64,000 nt of DNA from Vibrio halioticoli NBRC 102217 (GCF_000496695.1 NZ_BAUJ01000004.1:150036-214035); one strand, 5' to 3'. Shown: positions 36,762 through 47,202, numbered from the stretch's first letter. The notes: generated by a model not told the origin, from the sequence alone. Made by a program: numbers and translations.

Positions 36762-37850
36762 ATGGCAGGAAACAGCATTGGCCAGCATTTTCGCGTGACC
36801 ACTTTTGGTGAAAGCCACGGTATCGCATTGGGTTGTATCATCGATGGATGCCCTCCAGGCTTAGCCTTAGAAGAGGCCGATCTTCAAAAAGATCTCGATC
36901 GTCGTCGTCCTGGTACATCGCGTTATACAACAGCACGTCGTGAACCGGATGAAGTTAAAATTCTTTCAGGCGTTTTTGAAGGTAAAACCACAGGTACTTC
37001 GATTGGGCTTTTGATTGAAAACACCGATCAACGTTCTAAAGATTACTCTGAAATCAAAGACAAGTTCCGTCCGGGTCATGCCGATTACACCTATCATCAA
37101 AAATACGGTGTGCGTGATTACCGAGGTGGTGGTCGCTCATCGGCTCGCGAAACCGCAATGCGAGTGGCTGCTGGCGCCGTGGCTAAAAAGTATTTAGCGC
37201 AAGAATTTGGCGTTGAAGTGCGCGCCTATTTGACGCAAATGGGCGATGTAAAAATCGATACTATCGATTTTGATGAAATTGAAAACAACCCATTTTTCTC
37301 TCCAGATGCTGCTGCAGTCGATAAATTTGACCAGCTAATCCGTGATCTTAAAAAAGATGGCGATTCTGTTGGCGCAAAATTACAGGTGGTGGCTACGCGT
37401 GTCCCTGTCGGTTTGGGCGAGCCTATTTTTGATCGTTTAGATGCCGATATTGCACACGCGTTAATGAGCATCAATGCGGTAAAAGGCGTTGAAATTGGCG
37501 ATGGCTTTGCAGTGGCTGCACAAAAGGGCAGTCAACACCGAGATGAACTGACTCCAGACGGCTTTGCCTCTAACCACGCTGGTGGCATTTTAGGTGGCAT
37601 TTCAACAGGTCAAGACATTGTGGCAAATATTGCACTAAAACCGACCTCAAGCATCACAGTGCCGGGCAATACGATTAACCGTCAAGGTGAGGCGACGCAA
37701 CTTATCACTAAAGGTCGTCACGATCCTTGTGTGGGTATTCGCGCTGTGCCGATTGCCGAAGCGATGCTCGCGATTGTATTGCTGGATCATTTATTGCGTC
37801 ACCGTGGTCAAAACCATGGCGTAGTAACCGAAACACCAAAAATTGTATAG
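36762..37850 (+). CDS. aroC: Chorismate synthase AroC
   Basis: A 362-residue enzyme for the last shared aromatic step, 5-enolpyruvylshikimate-3-phosphate to chorismate, needing reduced FMN. The signatures are [20 protein letters not shown] near 16-35, [20 protein letters not shown] near 125-144 and [17 protein letters not shown] near 326-342. AGGAAG precedes the ATG. Confidence 0.98.
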   Translation: MAGNSIGQHFRVTTFGESHGIALGCIIDGCPPGLALEEADLQKDLDRRRPGTSRYTTARREPDEVKILSGVFEGKTTGTSIGLLIENTDQRSKDYSEIKDKFRPGHADYTYHQKYGVRDYRGGGRSSARETAMRVAAGAVAKKYLAQEFGVEVRAYLTQMGDVKIDTIDFDEIENNPFFSPDAAAVDKFDQLIRDLKKDGDSVGAKLQVVATRVPVGLGEPIFDRLDADIAHALMSINAVKGVEIGDGFAVAAQKGSQHRDELTPDGFASNHAGGILGGISTGQDIVANIALKPTSSITVPGNTINRQGEATQLITKGRHDPCVGIRAVPIAEAMLAIVLLDHLLRHRGQNHGVVTETPKIV

Positions 37851-37860
37851 ATAAACTAAA

Positions 37861-37904
37861 GAGCTGTTGGATGCTTCCGATTGTAAAATCGGCATTCAGC
37901 GCTC
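37861..37904 (+). other. Hairpin between aroC and epmC
   Basis: A nested dyad: outer arms GAGC/GCTC and ATGC/GCAT and an inner six-base stem CCGATT/AATCGG around GTAA. It starts 11 bases after the aroC stop and lacks a strong T run, so it may be a weak terminator or processing site before epmC. Confidence 0.45.
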
Positions 37905-37948
37905 TTAATTCTCCGCCCGTTTCTCTTTCCTTTCTGTAAGATTTTCCC

Positions 37949-38476
37949 ATGCACGACTATAACGACCTTATTACTATCTTCGATAATACTTTCTTTGACT
38001 CTTTTAACACTCGATTGGTGTTAGGGGGAGACGAGCCCATTTATCTTCCTGCAGATGATGAGTTTGCGTACCATCGCATCATTTTTGCCCGTGGTTTTTA
38101 TGCTTCAGCTCTGCATGAGATTGCGCATTGGTGTGTCGCTGGGCCAAAACGACGATTACTCGAAGATTTTGGTTATTGGTATGAACCTGATGGTCGTGAT
38201 GCCAACACCCAAGCGCAATTTGAAGTGGTCGAGATCCGCCCGCAAGCGTATGAATGGATATTGGCACAAAGTGCAGGGTTTCGTTTTCAAGTCAGTTGTG
38301 ACAACCTAAGCGGAGACTTTGAACCAGATAGATTAGGTTTTACACATAAGGTTCAGCAAGAGGTTATCGATATTTTAGAGAAAGGCTTGCCAACTAGGGT
38401 TGAGATGCTTTCTAATGCGCTTCGGGATTTTTATAGTGTCCCGCCACTTACTCAGGAAGATTTTAAGGTACTTTGA
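37949..38476 (+). CDS. epmC: Elongation factor P hydroxylase EpmC
   Basis: A 175-residue protein of the YfcM/EpmC family, which hydroxylates the modified lysine of EF-P. The HExxH metal motif is HEIAHWC with His56, Glu57 and His60; the segments RLLEDFGYWYEPDGRDANTQ and AQFEVVEIRPQAYEW are highly conserved in the family. It is followed after three bases by yfcL, so the two form an operon. Confidence 0.93.
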   Translation: MHDYNDLITIFDNTFFDSFNTRLVLGGDEPIYLPADDEFAYHRIIFARGFYASALHEIAHWCVAGPKRRLLEDFGYWYEPDGRDANTQAQFEVVEIRPQAYEWILAQSAGFRFQVSCDNLSGDFEPDRLGFTHKVQQEVIDILEKGLPTRVEMLSNALRDFYSVPPLTQEDFKVL

Positions 38477-38479
38477 ACC

Positions 38480-38746
38480 ATGATTTTACAACTCGAAGAA
38501 CAGTTACTTGACACGATTGACCAAACCGTTGCCACTGCGTCGGATGACGAGCTGTTTGCGGGTGGCTATTTACGTGGTCATATCTCTTTAGCCGCGGCTG
38601 ATTGTGAATACGAAGCGGTATCCGATGTTGCCGTATTCAAGCAAAAAATCGAACAAAGCCTTGCGGACGCACAATCAGAGCTAACACCAGCGGATCGCGT
38701 TATTGTGGCCGACATGTGGAATGGTTTATCGAAAGCATTGGCTTAG
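38480..38746 (+). CDS. yfcL: YfcL family protein
   Basis: An 88-residue acidic protein matching YfcL-type proteins, small conserved gamma-proteobacterial proteins of unknown function, in the segments LLDTIDQTVATASDDELFAG, GYLRGHISLAAADCE and LTPADRVIVADMW. The gene follows epmC by three bases, as in other species, and ends before a long hairpin terminator. Confidence 0.85.
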   Translation: MILQLEEQLLDTIDQTVATASDDELFAGGYLRGHISLAAADCEYEAVSDVAVFKQKIEQSLADAQSELTPADRVIVADMWNGLSKALA

Positions 38747-38810
38747 TCTAATTTTTATTGCGTTAATGCTGACTCAACGCTGATTAATTAGTATGTTGGG
38801 AATGGACATG

Positions 38811-38850
38811 AATATGCTGTGATTCAGAGTTGAGTCACAGCATATTTTTT
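38811..38850 (+). terminator. Terminator after epmC-yfcL
   Basis: A 12-bp perfect stem (38811-38822 with 38835-38846) and a 12-base loop, ending in six T. Confidence 0.88.
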
Positions 38851-38925
38851 ATGAGCCCGCTTTTAATTGCAAGACGTCATTGCAAGACAGAATGACACGA
38901 TGGATTATCGAACAAGGAATCAGTT

Positions 38926-39453
38926 ATGAAAATTATCGCCTTTGCCGCCAGTACCAGCTCAACTTCAATCAATAAAACGCTCGCGTCGTACGCTGCTCAT
39001 CAGCTAGCCAATGCCGATGTTGAAGTGCTTGATCTTATTGATTATCCAGCGCCACTCTTCAGTGAAGACACTGAAAAAGAGCTTGGACACTCGGAATCAG
39101 CGAAAAAGCTGTTGGCTAAACTTGGCCGAGCTGATGCCATTATAGTCTCTTTTGCAGAGCACAATGGCAGTTATACCGCCGCCTATAAGAACTTATTCGA
39201 TTGGGCGACTCGCATTGAGCGCAATGTATTCCAAAATAAACCCGCCTTGTACATGGCAACGTCACCGGGCCCAGGTGGTGCTAAATCGGTACTTGCCGCC
39301 GCCGTCGCTTCTGCGCCTTATTTTGGTGCGGATGTGAAAGCCTCGTTATCTGTGCCCAATTTTTATGATGCATTTGATGTGCAGAAGAATGAATTTAAAG
39401 ACCTACAGGTACAGCAACAAGTGATGGATGCGCTAGGTAAGCTTATCGCTTAG
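38926..39453 (+). CDS. NADPH-dependent FMN reductase family protein
   Basis: A 175-residue flavodoxin-fold protein. The flavin phosphate loop ASTSSTSINKTLASYAA is at 8-24 and the GxY-type segment FAEHNGSYTAAYKNLFDW near 76-93 contacts the isoalloxazine ring. Members reduce flavins, azo dyes, quinones or chromate; the substrate is not evident. It is a single-gene unit with a ribosome site AAGGAA before the ATG. Confidence 0.85.
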   Translation: MKIIAFAASTSSTSINKTLASYAAHQLANADVEVLDLIDYPAPLFSEDTEKELGHSESAKKLLAKLGRADAIIVSFAEHNGSYTAAYKNLFDWATRIERNVFQNKPALYMATSPGPGGAKSVLAAAVASAPYFGADVKASLSVPNFYDAFDVQKNEFKDLQVQQQVMDALGKLIA

Positions 39454-39483
39454 TTTGGATATACCCAATTGGCACTATAAATA

Positions 39484-39504
39484 ATGGGCTCTTTCTGAGC
39501 CCAT
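39484..39504. terminator. Hairpin between convergent flavin reductase gene and mnmC
   Basis: An 8-bp perfect stem ATGGGCTC/GAGCCCAT with loop TTTCT. The following bases are not a strong T run; it may be a shared weak terminator. Confidence 0.55.
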
Positions 39505-39519
39505 ATTGTTGCAGATTGC

Positions 39520-41601
39520 TTATTTAATTGGCTTAGCAAGAGGTCTACCTTTAATCAGCTTTCTTACCCACATGCGACTTGGATGCAATGCATTTAAGGT
39601 GGAAGCAGGCATAGGCAATGGATACCCTAGCATTTGTGAAGCCAAAATTTCGGCGCTTAACGGCGCTGAAGTTAAGCCTCTTGAGCCAAGACCAATTAAG
39701 CAAAATAGATTTGAATACTGGCTGACTACGGTTGCGGGCACTGTTTTCTGCGGGCTTAAATTCGCGTATTGAGTCACTATGTCTGCAAACTTACCGACAT
39801 TACCGATAAAAGGCAGATGATCTCTAGAAACAGAGCGTATGCCTTGTCTCGCGTCTTTGGCACTCACATCAACCTCGGCTGGCCAACTTTGGTCGGGTAG
39901 GCACTGCTGCAATTTAGAGGCGTTTTGTTGTTGGTGCAGCTCATTGTAATCAGTGCTGTGATCGCGACTGTCATAACTTGCGCCAATGCAGTGCTGATCT
40001 AACGGGCTTTTCGGCGTTAAGTAGCCGTCGTAACACAATACAGTATTGAGTTTTTGCAGTTGAGTAGTCGTAGGAATATGGCTCACTTGCCCTTTTACTT
40101 TGCCAAGGGGAATAGATTGCGCTTGTGCAAACTCATCAAAACTGTGTCCATTCGCAATCACTACCGCGGTGTATTGCTGTTGATTTTTTTGCTCGCTTAT
40201 ATGTTCGTCCATTTGCTGACTGGTGACCAACCAACCTTGTTCGTTTTGCTCTAACTGGGTCACTTTACACGGCTGTTTTAGCGTTAATTGCTGCTGTTGC
40301 GCAAGAAACTCAATAATGCCTTGTGTGCATTGCGAGGGTGATAGCCAGCCGCCTTGTGGGTATAACACCGAGCCGTACGAGCAATCGAGCCCAATAGTGC
40401 GCGCGGTTTGTTCAGGGTTGAGTTGAGTGACTAACTCATGCGGATATTGCCCTTGCACAATGCGCGATAGCTTGGTTTGCTCCGCTTCATTCCAAAATAA
40501 TTGGGTAACGCCACACCAGTCATGGTCAAAGCTCACTTTAGCCGCTACGTGATCATAGAATTGGCGCGCAAACACAAAGCCGTTAGAAAAAACTTGCGAA
40601 ACGGCATTGTGATCGCCGTTTAACAACGGATAAAGTGCGCCTTGTCTATTGCCGGATGCGCCCTGGGCCAGTTGCTCATCTTGGCAATACAGTGTCACTT
40701 GTGCACCTTTTTGCACTAAAGAATAAGCAAGACAAGCACTGGCGACACCGCCACCAATAATGGCAATATTATCGACTGGCTTATCGGGTGTGTTTGAATC
40801 AAAAACAGAGGTTAGAGGCTCTCTGGCAAAGTGAGGCAAGATATTGCTGTACGGCTGTTTGTCGCGCATGCTACCGACAATCATATCGCGCTTATGCCCA
40901 AAGCCTTTGGCCTTACTCATATCAAAGCCTGCTTCAATCAACCCTCGGCGCACAAACCCTGCTGCGGTAAAGGTGGCAACGGTACAATCTTGCTTAGCCA
41001 GCTTAGCCATACCGTCGAACAAATCCTGATTCCACATCTCAGGGTTTTTACTCGGCGCAAAGCCATCTAAGAACCAAGCATCGACAATCCCATCACTATG
41101 AGTTGGTACATCGGGAAGATTATCTTTGATATCCCCCAGCCATAGGTCTAAAGTGATAGCGCCATCAGCAAGAATCAGGCGATGGCACCCAGAAAGCGCC
41201 ATAGGGTAGTGCTGCTGTAATTCGGTCGCATATTTCTCTAACTCTGGCCACGCTTTATGCGCTTGTTGCAGATCATTTAATGTAACAGGGTATTTTTCAA
41301 AGCTGATAAAATGCAGTTGAGTGAGGGACGCTTGTGGATATTGCGCTCTAAATAGCTCAAACTCTTTCCAGACAGCGAGAAAGTTTAGCCCTGTGCCAAA
41401 GCCAGTTTCCGCAATAACAAAGCGGGATTGGTTGAAGATTGGCCAGCGAACAGGCAGTTGATTTTGGGTGAGAAACACATAACGAGTCTCAGCAAGACCA
41501 TCGTTGTTCGAGAAGTAGACATCATCGAATTGCTCTGATACCGGGGTTCCGGCGTCGTTCCAATCGAGTTGAGCGTGTTTAATTTTTGGCATATAGATCA
41601 T
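39520..41601 (-). CDS. mnmC: Bifunctional tRNA mnm5s2U biosynthesis protein MnmC
   Basis: A 693-residue fusion enzyme that finishes mnm5 on the wobble uridine of tRNA. The N-terminal half is the SAM methyltransferase (GTPVSEQFDDVYFSNNDGL, AETGFGTGLNFLAVWKEFEL, DAWFLDGFAPSKNPEMW). The C-terminal half from about 273 is the FAD-dependent oxidase that makes nm5 from cmnm5, with the dinucleotide motif IIGGGVASACLAYSL and near the end GSRGLTSAPLSAEI. Both halves look intact. Start is the first of two ATGs; the ATG three codons later (41592) is as likely. It is divergent from fabB. Confidence 0.95.
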   Translation of the reverse strand: MIYMPKIKHAQLDWNDAGTPVSEQFDDVYFSNNDGLAETRYVFLTQNQLPVRWPIFNQSRFVIAETGFGTGLNFLAVWKEFELFRAQYPQASLTQLHFISFEKYPVTLNDLQQAHKAWPELEKYATELQQHYPMALSGCHRLILADGAITLDLWLGDIKDNLPDVPTHSDGIVDAWFLDGFAPSKNPEMWNQDLFDGMAKLAKQDCTVATFTAAGFVRRGLIEAGFDMSKAKGFGHKRDMIVGSMRDKQPYSNILPHFAREPLTSVFDSNTPDKPVDNIAIIGGGVASACLAYSLVQKGAQVTLYCQDEQLAQGASGNRQGALYPLLNGDHNAVSQVFSNGFVFARQFYDHVAAKVSFDHDWCGVTQLFWNEAEQTKLSRIVQGQYPHELVTQLNPEQTARTIGLDCSYGSVLYPQGGWLSPSQCTQGIIEFLAQQQQLTLKQPCKVTQLEQNEQGWLVTSQQMDEHISEQKNQQQYTAVVIANGHSFDEFAQAQSIPLGKVKGQVSHIPTTTQLQKLNTVLCYDGYLTPKSPLDQHCIGASYDSRDHSTDYNELHQQQNASKLQQCLPDQSWPAEVDVSAKDARQGIRSVSRDHLPFIGNVGKFADIVTQYANLSPQKTVPATVVSQYSNLFCLIGLGSRGLTSAPLSAEILASQMLGYPLPMPASTLNALHPSRMWVRKLIKGRPLAKPIK

Positions 41602-41639
41602 AGAATGAGACGTTAACTGAAGTGATTGTACAAATATCT

Positions 41640-41679
41640 AGGAAAGCTGACCACTTGATCCGCTCTTTCTAGGTATTAT
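41640..41679 (+). promoter_or_regulatory. fabB promoter region with possible FadR half-site
   Basis: TATTAT at 41674-41679 is a plausible -10. On the minus strand 41640-41656 contains AAGTGGTC, a good half of the FadR consensus, though the other half is poor. The place, just before the -10, resembles the activating FadR site known upstream of Escherichia coli fabB. No convincing -35 was found, as is common for activated promoters. Confidence 0.35.
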
Positions 41680-41711
41680 CTAGCGGAAAATTTGAATTAT
41701 AGGAATGTCAC

Positions 41712-42923
41712 ATGAAACGAGTCGTGATCACTGGTATGGGTATTGTTTCCAGTATCGGTAACAACGTCGAAGAAGTACTAGAGTCTCTAAAAGCTGGCAA
41801 ATCTGGTATCGAAGCCTCAGAACAATTTAAAGAAAAAGGGCTACGTTCACAGGTTTGGGGTAGCTTGAAGATCAATCCAGCGGAACACATTGATCGTAAA
41901 CAAATGCGTTTCATGGGTGATGCTGCGGCGTATGCGTTCATTTCTATGGAGCAAGCAATTGCTGATTCTGGTTTGGCTCCTGAGCAGGTGTCTAACGAAC
42001 GCACTGGTATCGTAGCCGGTTCTGGCGGCGCATCGTCTCTAAACCAAGTGGCAGCAGTTGATATTCTAAGAGAAAAAAGCGTTAAACGAGTGGGTCCATA
42101 CATGGTCACTCGTACAATGGGTTCTACAGTATCAGCTTGTTTGGCAACGCCGTTTAAAATTAAAGGCGTGAACTACTCAATGAGTTCTGCATGTTCAACT
42201 TCAGCTCACTGTATCGGTCATGCGATGGAGCTTATCCAACTTGGCAAACAAGACGTTGTCTTTGCTGGTGGTGGTGAAGAACTGGACTACAGCATGTCTA
42301 TGATGTTTGACGCTATGGGCGCTCTATCAACTAAATACAACGATGAGCCAACTCGCGCATCACGCACTTATGATGCAAACCGTGACGGTTTCGTTATCTC
42401 TGGTGGCGGCGGTATGATGGTTATCGAAGAGCTAGAGCACGCACTTGCTCGTGGCGCTAAGATTTACGGCGAACTTGTTGGCTACGGCGCAAACTCAGAT
42501 GGTCACGACATGGTGGCTCCATCAGGCGAAGGCGCAGTACGTTGTATGAAGATGGCACTGCAAAACGTAGATTCAGTGGATTACGTGAACACACACGGCA
42601 CATCAACTCCTGTAGGTGATGTGAAAGAGCTTGGTGCTATCCAAGAAGTGTTTGGCGGTAACAGCCCTGCAATTTCAGCCACTAAAGCGATGACAGGTCA
42701 CGCTCTAGGTGCGGCAGGCGTACACGAAGCTATCTACACAGCATTAATGCTAGAGCACGGTTTTGTTGCACCAAGCATCAACATCGAAACGCTTGATGAT
42801 GCAGCTGAAGGTCTTGACATCGTCACTGAGAAACGCGACCAAGAATTGAAAACAGTGATGTCAAATAGCTTCGGCTTTGGCGGCACTAATGCGACATTGG
42901 TATTTAAAAAGTACGAAGGTTAA
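41712..42923 (+). CDS. fabB: 3-oxoacyl-ACP synthase I FabB
   Basis: A 403-residue condensing enzyme that elongates acyl-ACP with malonyl-ACP and is needed for unsaturated fatty acids. The catalytic triad is Cys161 (SSACSTSAH), His295 ([11 protein letters not shown]) and His330 ([11 protein letters not shown]). FabB rather than FabF is supported by length, by the [16 protein letters not shown] start and by synteny with mnmC and pdxB. Terminator directly downstream. Confidence 0.97.
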   Translation: MKRVVITGMGIVSSIGNNVEEVLESLKAGKSGIEASEQFKEKGLRSQVWGSLKINPAEHIDRKQMRFMGDAAAYAFISMEQAIADSGLAPEQVSNERTGIVAGSGGASSLNQVAAVDILREKSVKRVGPYMVTRTMGSTVSACLATPFKIKGVNYSMSSACSTSAHCIGHAMELIQLGKQDVVFAGGGEELDYSMSMMFDAMGALSTKYNDEPTRASRTYDANRDGFVISGGGGMMVIEELEHALARGAKIYGELVGYGANSDGHDMVAPSGEGAVRCMKMALQNVDSVDYVNTHGTSTPVGDVKELGAIQEVFGGNSPAISATKAMTGHALGAAGVHEAIYTALMLEHGFVAPSINIETLDDAAEGLDIVTEKRDQELKTVMSNSFGFGGTNATLVFKKYEG

Positions 42924-42965
42924 TCCTTTAAGCTCAATTAAATACAAAAAAGCACATAAATAATG

Positions 42966-42997
42966 AGACCCGACAGGCATTGCTTGTCGGGTCTTTT
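42966..42997 (+). terminator. Terminator after fabB
   Basis: A 13-bp stem with one G-U pair (42966-42978 with 42982-42994) around a three-base loop, followed by T. It is 42 bases past the fabB stop. Confidence 0.9.
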
Positions 42998-43044
42998 GTT
43001 TATGATTATTCTGTTACTTGTTCAAAACAGCTGAAGTATTACAA

Positions 43045-44175
43045 ATGAAAATCGTAATTGATGAAAATATGCCGTATGCCAAAGAACTGTTTGGCAAATT
43101 AGGTGAGGTTGTGGCCTTATCTGGACGCACAATCAGTGCTGACGACTTAGTGGACGTAGATGCGTTAATGATTCGCTCCGTCACTAAGGTCAATCAAGCA
43201 TTGCTGGAAAAAGCCAACAAACTGAAATTTGTCGGCACTGCTACCGCCGGTTATGACCACCTTGATCAACAAGCATTACAAGACAAAGCTGTGGCGTACA
43301 CACATGCACCGGGCTGTAACAAGGTTGGCGTGGCGGAATACGTCATTTCATCGTTAATGGTACTGGCTCAGCAACAAGGCTTCTCAATTTTTGATAAAAC
43401 CGTGGGTATTGTCGGTGCAGGGCAGGTAGGCAGTTATCTTGCGAAATGTCTACAAGGCATTGGCATTCAAGTGTTAATCAATGACCCTTTAAAAGAAGCA
43501 GAAGGCGATCCACGTCAATTTACGCCACTGAATGAATTGCTTGAACGCAGTGATGTGATTTCGCTACACACGCCAATTACACGAGACGGTGAATACCCAA
43601 CTCATCACTTAATTGATAGCGAGCGCTTGCAGGCAATGCGACCTGAGCAGATTTTAATTAATGCCGCTCGTGGTCCTGTAGTGGATAACCAAGCCTTAAA
43701 ACAGCGTTTACAGCGCAATGACGGCTTTACTGCGGTCTTGGACGTGTTTGAATTTGAGCCAGAAGTGGACTTGGAGTTATTACCACTGCTTGCATTTGCC
43801 ACTCCGCATGTTGCAGGCTACGGTTTAGAGGGTAAGGCGCGCGGTACAACAATGATCTTTAATTCATTTTGCCAGCACATTAATAGCCCCTTAGCGGTTG
43901 GCGCCGATGAGTTATTGCCTACCGCTCCCGTGCCAAAAATGCATTTATCACGCCAGTGGGACGAAGCAACACTGCACAACCTCACACAATTGATTTATGA
44001 TGTGCGCAAAGACGATGCACTGTTTCGCCGTGAAATCGGTAAAACAGGGGCATTTGATAAGATGCGTAAAGAGTATTGGGACCGCCGAGAATATGGCGCG
44101 GTGACGCTCACTGGCGATGCGTCTTGTAATTTGCAACCCTTGCAAGAGCTAGGATTTAAGGTAGAGGTAGGTTAA
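43045..44175 (+). CDS. pdxB: Erythronate-4-phosphate dehydrogenase PdxB
   Basis: A 376-residue D-2-hydroxyacid dehydrogenase of vitamin B6 synthesis, oxidising 4-phosphoerythronate. The ATG at 43045 gives [16 protein letters not shown], the PdxB N-terminus; an earlier in-frame start lies within the fabB terminator region. NAD-binding [19 protein letters not shown] and the catalytic region [13 protein letters not shown] and [14 protein letters not shown] are present, with a C-terminal dimerisation domain. The stop shares a base with asd. Confidence 0.96.
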   Translation: MKIVIDENMPYAKELFGKLGEVVALSGRTISADDLVDVDALMIRSVTKVNQALLEKANKLKFVGTATAGYDHLDQQALQDKAVAYTHAPGCNKVGVAEYVISSLMVLAQQQGFSIFDKTVGIVGAGQVGSYLAKCLQGIGIQVLINDPLKEAEGDPRQFTPLNELLERSDVISLHTPITRDGEYPTHHLIDSERLQAMRPEQILINAARGPVVDNQALKQRLQRNDGFTAVLDVFEFEPEVDLELLPLLAFATPHVAGYGLEGKARGTTMIFNSFCQHINSPLAVGADELLPTAPVPKMHLSRQWDEATLHNLTQLIYDVRKDDALFRREIGKTGAFDKMRKEYWDRREYGAVTLTGDASCNLQPLQELGFKVEVG

Positions 44176-45188
44176 TGAGTCAACAATTTAATGTCGCCAT
44201 TTTAGGCGCAACTGGCGCTGTCGGTGAAACACTTTTAGACGTTCTAAAAGAAAGAGAGTTTCCGATTGGCGAACTGCATCTACTGGCCAGTGAACGCAGT
44301 AAGGGTAAAACTTACCGCTTTGACGGCAAAAGTATCGAAGTGCAAGATGTGGCTGAGTTTGATTGGTCTCAAGTACATATCGCACTATTTTCAGCGGGCA
44401 GTGAACTGTCTGAGAAATGGGCTCCTATTGCCGCAGATGAAGGCGTAGTGGTTATCGACAACACGTCGCAGTTCCGTTACGACTATGATGTACCTCTTGT
44501 TGTGCCTGAAGTAAACCCTGAAGCCATTGCAGAGTTTCGTAACCGCAACATCATTGCAAACCCAAACTGTTCTACTATTCAAATGCTGGTTGCCTTGAAG
44601 CCTATCCATGATGAAGTGGGTATTGAGCGCATTAACGTCTCGACTTATCAGTCAGTAGCAGGTGCGGGCAAAGCGGGCATTGATGAGCTTGCAGGCCAAA
44701 CGGCAAAACTATTAAACGGTCAACCTGCAGAAGCGGAAGCGTTCTCTCAGCAAATCGCTTTTAACTGTATTCCACAAATCGATACCTTTATGGACAACGG
44801 TTACACCAAAGAAGAGATGAAGATGGTTTGGGAAACCCAGAAAATCTTTAACGACCCTTCTATCATGGTGAATCCAACTTGTGTTCGTGTGCCGGTTTTC
44901 TATGGTCATGCTGAAGCGGTGCACCTAGAAACGCGTGCGCCGATTGATGCTGAGCAAGCGGTGCAGTTACTTGAGCAAACCGACGGCATTGAAGTGTTCC
45001 ACGGTCAAGATTTCCCAACCCAAGTTCGTGACGCGGGCGGTAAAGATCATGTCATGGTAGGGCGTATTCGTAACGATATTAGCCACCACAGCGGCCTAAA
45101 CATGTGGGTTGTCGCGGATAACGTGCGTAAAGGCGCCGCTACTAACGCTGTACAAATTGCAGAGCTATTAATTCGTGACTACTTTTAA
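44175..45188 (+). CDS. asd: Aspartate-semialdehyde dehydrogenase
   Basis: A 337-residue enzyme that reduces aspartyl phosphate to aspartate semialdehyde. The NADP-binding loop GATGAVGETLL lies at 11-21 and the nucleophile is Cys132 in NPNCSTIQML. Gamma-proteobacteria have in this position (after pdxB, before truA) either a degenerate paralogue, Usg, or an active Asd; here the catalytic Cys is kept. Vibrios can hold a second asd elsewhere. The start overlaps the pdxB stop by one base. Confidence 0.92.
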   Translation: MSQQFNVAILGATGAVGETLLDVLKEREFPIGELHLLASERSKGKTYRFDGKSIEVQDVAEFDWSQVHIALFSAGSELSEKWAPIAADEGVVVIDNTSQFRYDYDVPLVVPEVNPEAIAEFRNRNIIANPNCSTIQMLVALKPIHDEVGIERINVSTYQSVAGAGKAGIDELAGQTAKLLNGQPAEAEAFSQQIAFNCIPQIDTFMDNGYTKEEMKMVWETQKIFNDPSIMVNPTCVRVPVFYGHAEAVHLETRAPIDAEQAVQLLEQTDGIEVFHGQDFPTQVRDAGGKDHVMVGRIRNDISHHSGLNMWVVADNVRKGAATNAVQIAELLIRDYF

Positions 45189-45252
45189 ACTATAGAAGTA
45201 TCTGATTTTTTTAGATTTTGCTGTAAACGTTTTTTGCTTTACAAGCATAAGT

Positions 45253-45299
45253 AAAAAAGGCCATTGGCGAGGTAACTTGCTGGTGGCTTTTCTATTTTT
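45253..45299 (+). terminator. Hairpin terminator candidate after asd
   Basis: A broken stem: AAAA-GCCA pairs with TGGC-TTTT and an inner GCGAG pairs with CTTGC around GTAA, followed by CTATTTTTG. Reasonable T content but internal loops, so strength is uncertain. Confidence 0.5.
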
Positions 45300-45432
45300 G
45301 GTAACTGAAGAACCACTACTTGACCCGTAATCGAATTTTAGGCACATTTTTGATGTAAATAATCATCCTATAGTTGTCTTTTGCGCAAAACTTTAGCAAA
45401 TTAATACTATTCACCGCTTAAGGGAAATCTAG

Positions 45433-47202
45433 TTGCGAACTCAAATGGAATTGTATCGTCGTACTCTTATTGTAATTGCGTGTTTGTGTGTTTCTATCGT
45501 GGCACATGCAGAAGACATCCGTCTTGTAGGCCCAAGTGGTCATTTGCAAGCCGTTCCTACTTATATCGTTCCTGATTCACTAGATGGAACTAAGCTTAAC
45601 CGAGATCAAAATAAACTCTCTAGCCAACGCACTTATGGCCCCACGGCTATCGATGAAACTTTATGGTCGATAGGACAAACCGTAAGAACCAGCGAGCAGC
45701 AATCGGTTTATAAAGTGATCTTGGCTATCTACAAAAATAACTTAGCGGATTTTGAAGATAGAAACATCCACTTGCTCAAACCGGGCAGTATCATCACTTT
45801 GCCAACTGATGCTGAAATTGATAAACAGAGTGTTGCTGAGGCAGTGCGCTTATTAAAAATTCATGCGAAAAAGCCCAGCTATTTAGCAAAAATCGCTCAA
45901 GACAATGCGCCGACTAAAATTAATGTAGAAGATTTGGGTGCGCGTCAAATACAGCAAAAGCAAATCGAGTTTTTGCAGCAGCAATTACAATCCTCACAGC
46001 AAGAGTTCAGCTCATTACGCCAAAATAACCAAGATCTTCTGCAAGCATTAGGCTCAATTCGTACGGATGTCGTGCAATTAAAAGGGCAACTCGATCTAGA
46101 AACCCAGCGCCGCGCCACCGCAGAGCAAACTTTAAAAGCAGAAAATGCCAATCTCCCTGCGCCTGCATCAAATTCAAGTTTATTGACAAATGTATGGGTG
46201 ATTGTGGCGCTATCGGCCGCTGTGACAGCGCTTATCATGTTGCTTATCATCAAAATGACCTTATCCGTCAGACCGGTTCCGCAAATTGGTAAAGAGCCTA
46301 CAGAGCCAAAAGCACTTAACCCCGTGCCAAGCGTGAAAGGCGATAACGACCCTGAAATTGAAAATGTAGAACCTATCGCAACCGTTGTGGCATCGTCAGA
46401 AGAAAATACCGAAGCGCAACACGTTCAAGAACAAAGCGATGACAGTCAAACACCAGACGCCGCAATTGAAGTGCCTGCTCGAGCGCAGATGGCGCAAAGT
46501 ACGGTTAACCCATTGGATAAAGAGTTTGAGCAAGAGCTGGATAAAATCTTAGCGGTTAAAGTTACGGGTGAGGTGGCTACCTCAGACAACACGGATTCTG
46601 ATAGCGATAGTGGTAGTAGCTATGGCGACAATAGCAAGGGCGAAGAGTCTACAGAGCAAGAATCTCATCTAGATGAGATCGTAAACGTCGCGGATTTGCC
46701 TGAATATGGCGAAAGAGAAGCGCTTGCGGATGCTAAAAAAGAAGCGTTAGCGCTGTTAGCAGAAGATGATCTAGATTTAGGTGATGCAGTAGCAGCGAGT
46801 GACTCAGTTATTGAACAAACAGTTATTGAAAAACCAGTTATCGCTACAGAAAATGATGCAACGATATCTAAACCAGCACCAGAAGAGACAGAGCCAACTA
46901 CTGCCTATAAGTCTATCGATGAAGTGATCGCTGAGGCAGATGCAGAACCTGCAACCAACCCCGATGAAGAAGAGCTCGATCTTCGAGTCGGACTAGAAGA
47001 ATTTCCTGATGTGATCGGCAATGTCGAGCTTAAAGACGTTGACGTAGAAGGGGAACTATCAAGTCAGATAGACTTAGCCTCTGTGTACATACAAATGAAT
47101 GATTTGAATCATGCCGGTAAGTTACTGCGCGATGTCATTGATAAGGGTAATGAACATCAACAGCAACGCGCACAAAATCTACTAGATTCGATTCATTCAT
47201 AA
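45433..47202 (+). CDS. FimV/HubP family polar organiser protein
   Basis: A 589-residue inner-membrane protein. The start is TTG at 45433, six bases after AGGGAAA; the ATG at 45445 is the alternative. The signal peptide ends AHA near residue 26; a LysM-like part with DETLWSIGQTVR and LKPGSIITLPT lies about 75-120, a coiled coil about 170-225, one membrane helix about 252-272, then a long acidic cytoplasmic part and the conserved FimV C-terminal domain (DLASVYIQMNDLNHAGKLLR onward). In Vibrio cholerae the homologue HubP, at the same place before truA, fixes polar landmarks and is far longer; this copy has little of the acidic repeat section. Confidence 0.9.
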   Translation: MRTQMELYRRTLIVIACLCVSIVAHAEDIRLVGPSGHLQAVPTYIVPDSLDGTKLNRDQNKLSSQRTYGPTAIDETLWSIGQTVRTSEQQSVYKVILAIYKNNLADFEDRNIHLLKPGSIITLPTDAEIDKQSVAEAVRLLKIHAKKPSYLAKIAQDNAPTKINVEDLGARQIQQKQIEFLQQQLQSSQQEFSSLRQNNQDLLQALGSIRTDVVQLKGQLDLETQRRATAEQTLKAENANLPAPASNSSLLTNVWVIVALSAAVTALIMLLIIKMTLSVRPVPQIGKEPTEPKALNPVPSVKGDNDPEIENVEPIATVVASSEENTEAQHVQEQSDDSQTPDAAIEVPARAQMAQSTVNPLDKEFEQELDKILAVKVTGEVATSDNTDSDSDSGSSYGDNSKGEESTEQESHLDEIVNVADLPEYGEREALADAKKEALALLAEDDLDLGDAVAASDSVIEQTVIEKPVIATENDATISKPAPEETEPTTAYKSIDEVIAEADAEPATNPDEEELDLRVGLEEFPDVIGNVELKDVDVEGELSSQIDLASVYIQMNDLNHAGKLLRDVIDKGNEHQQQRAQNLLDSIHS

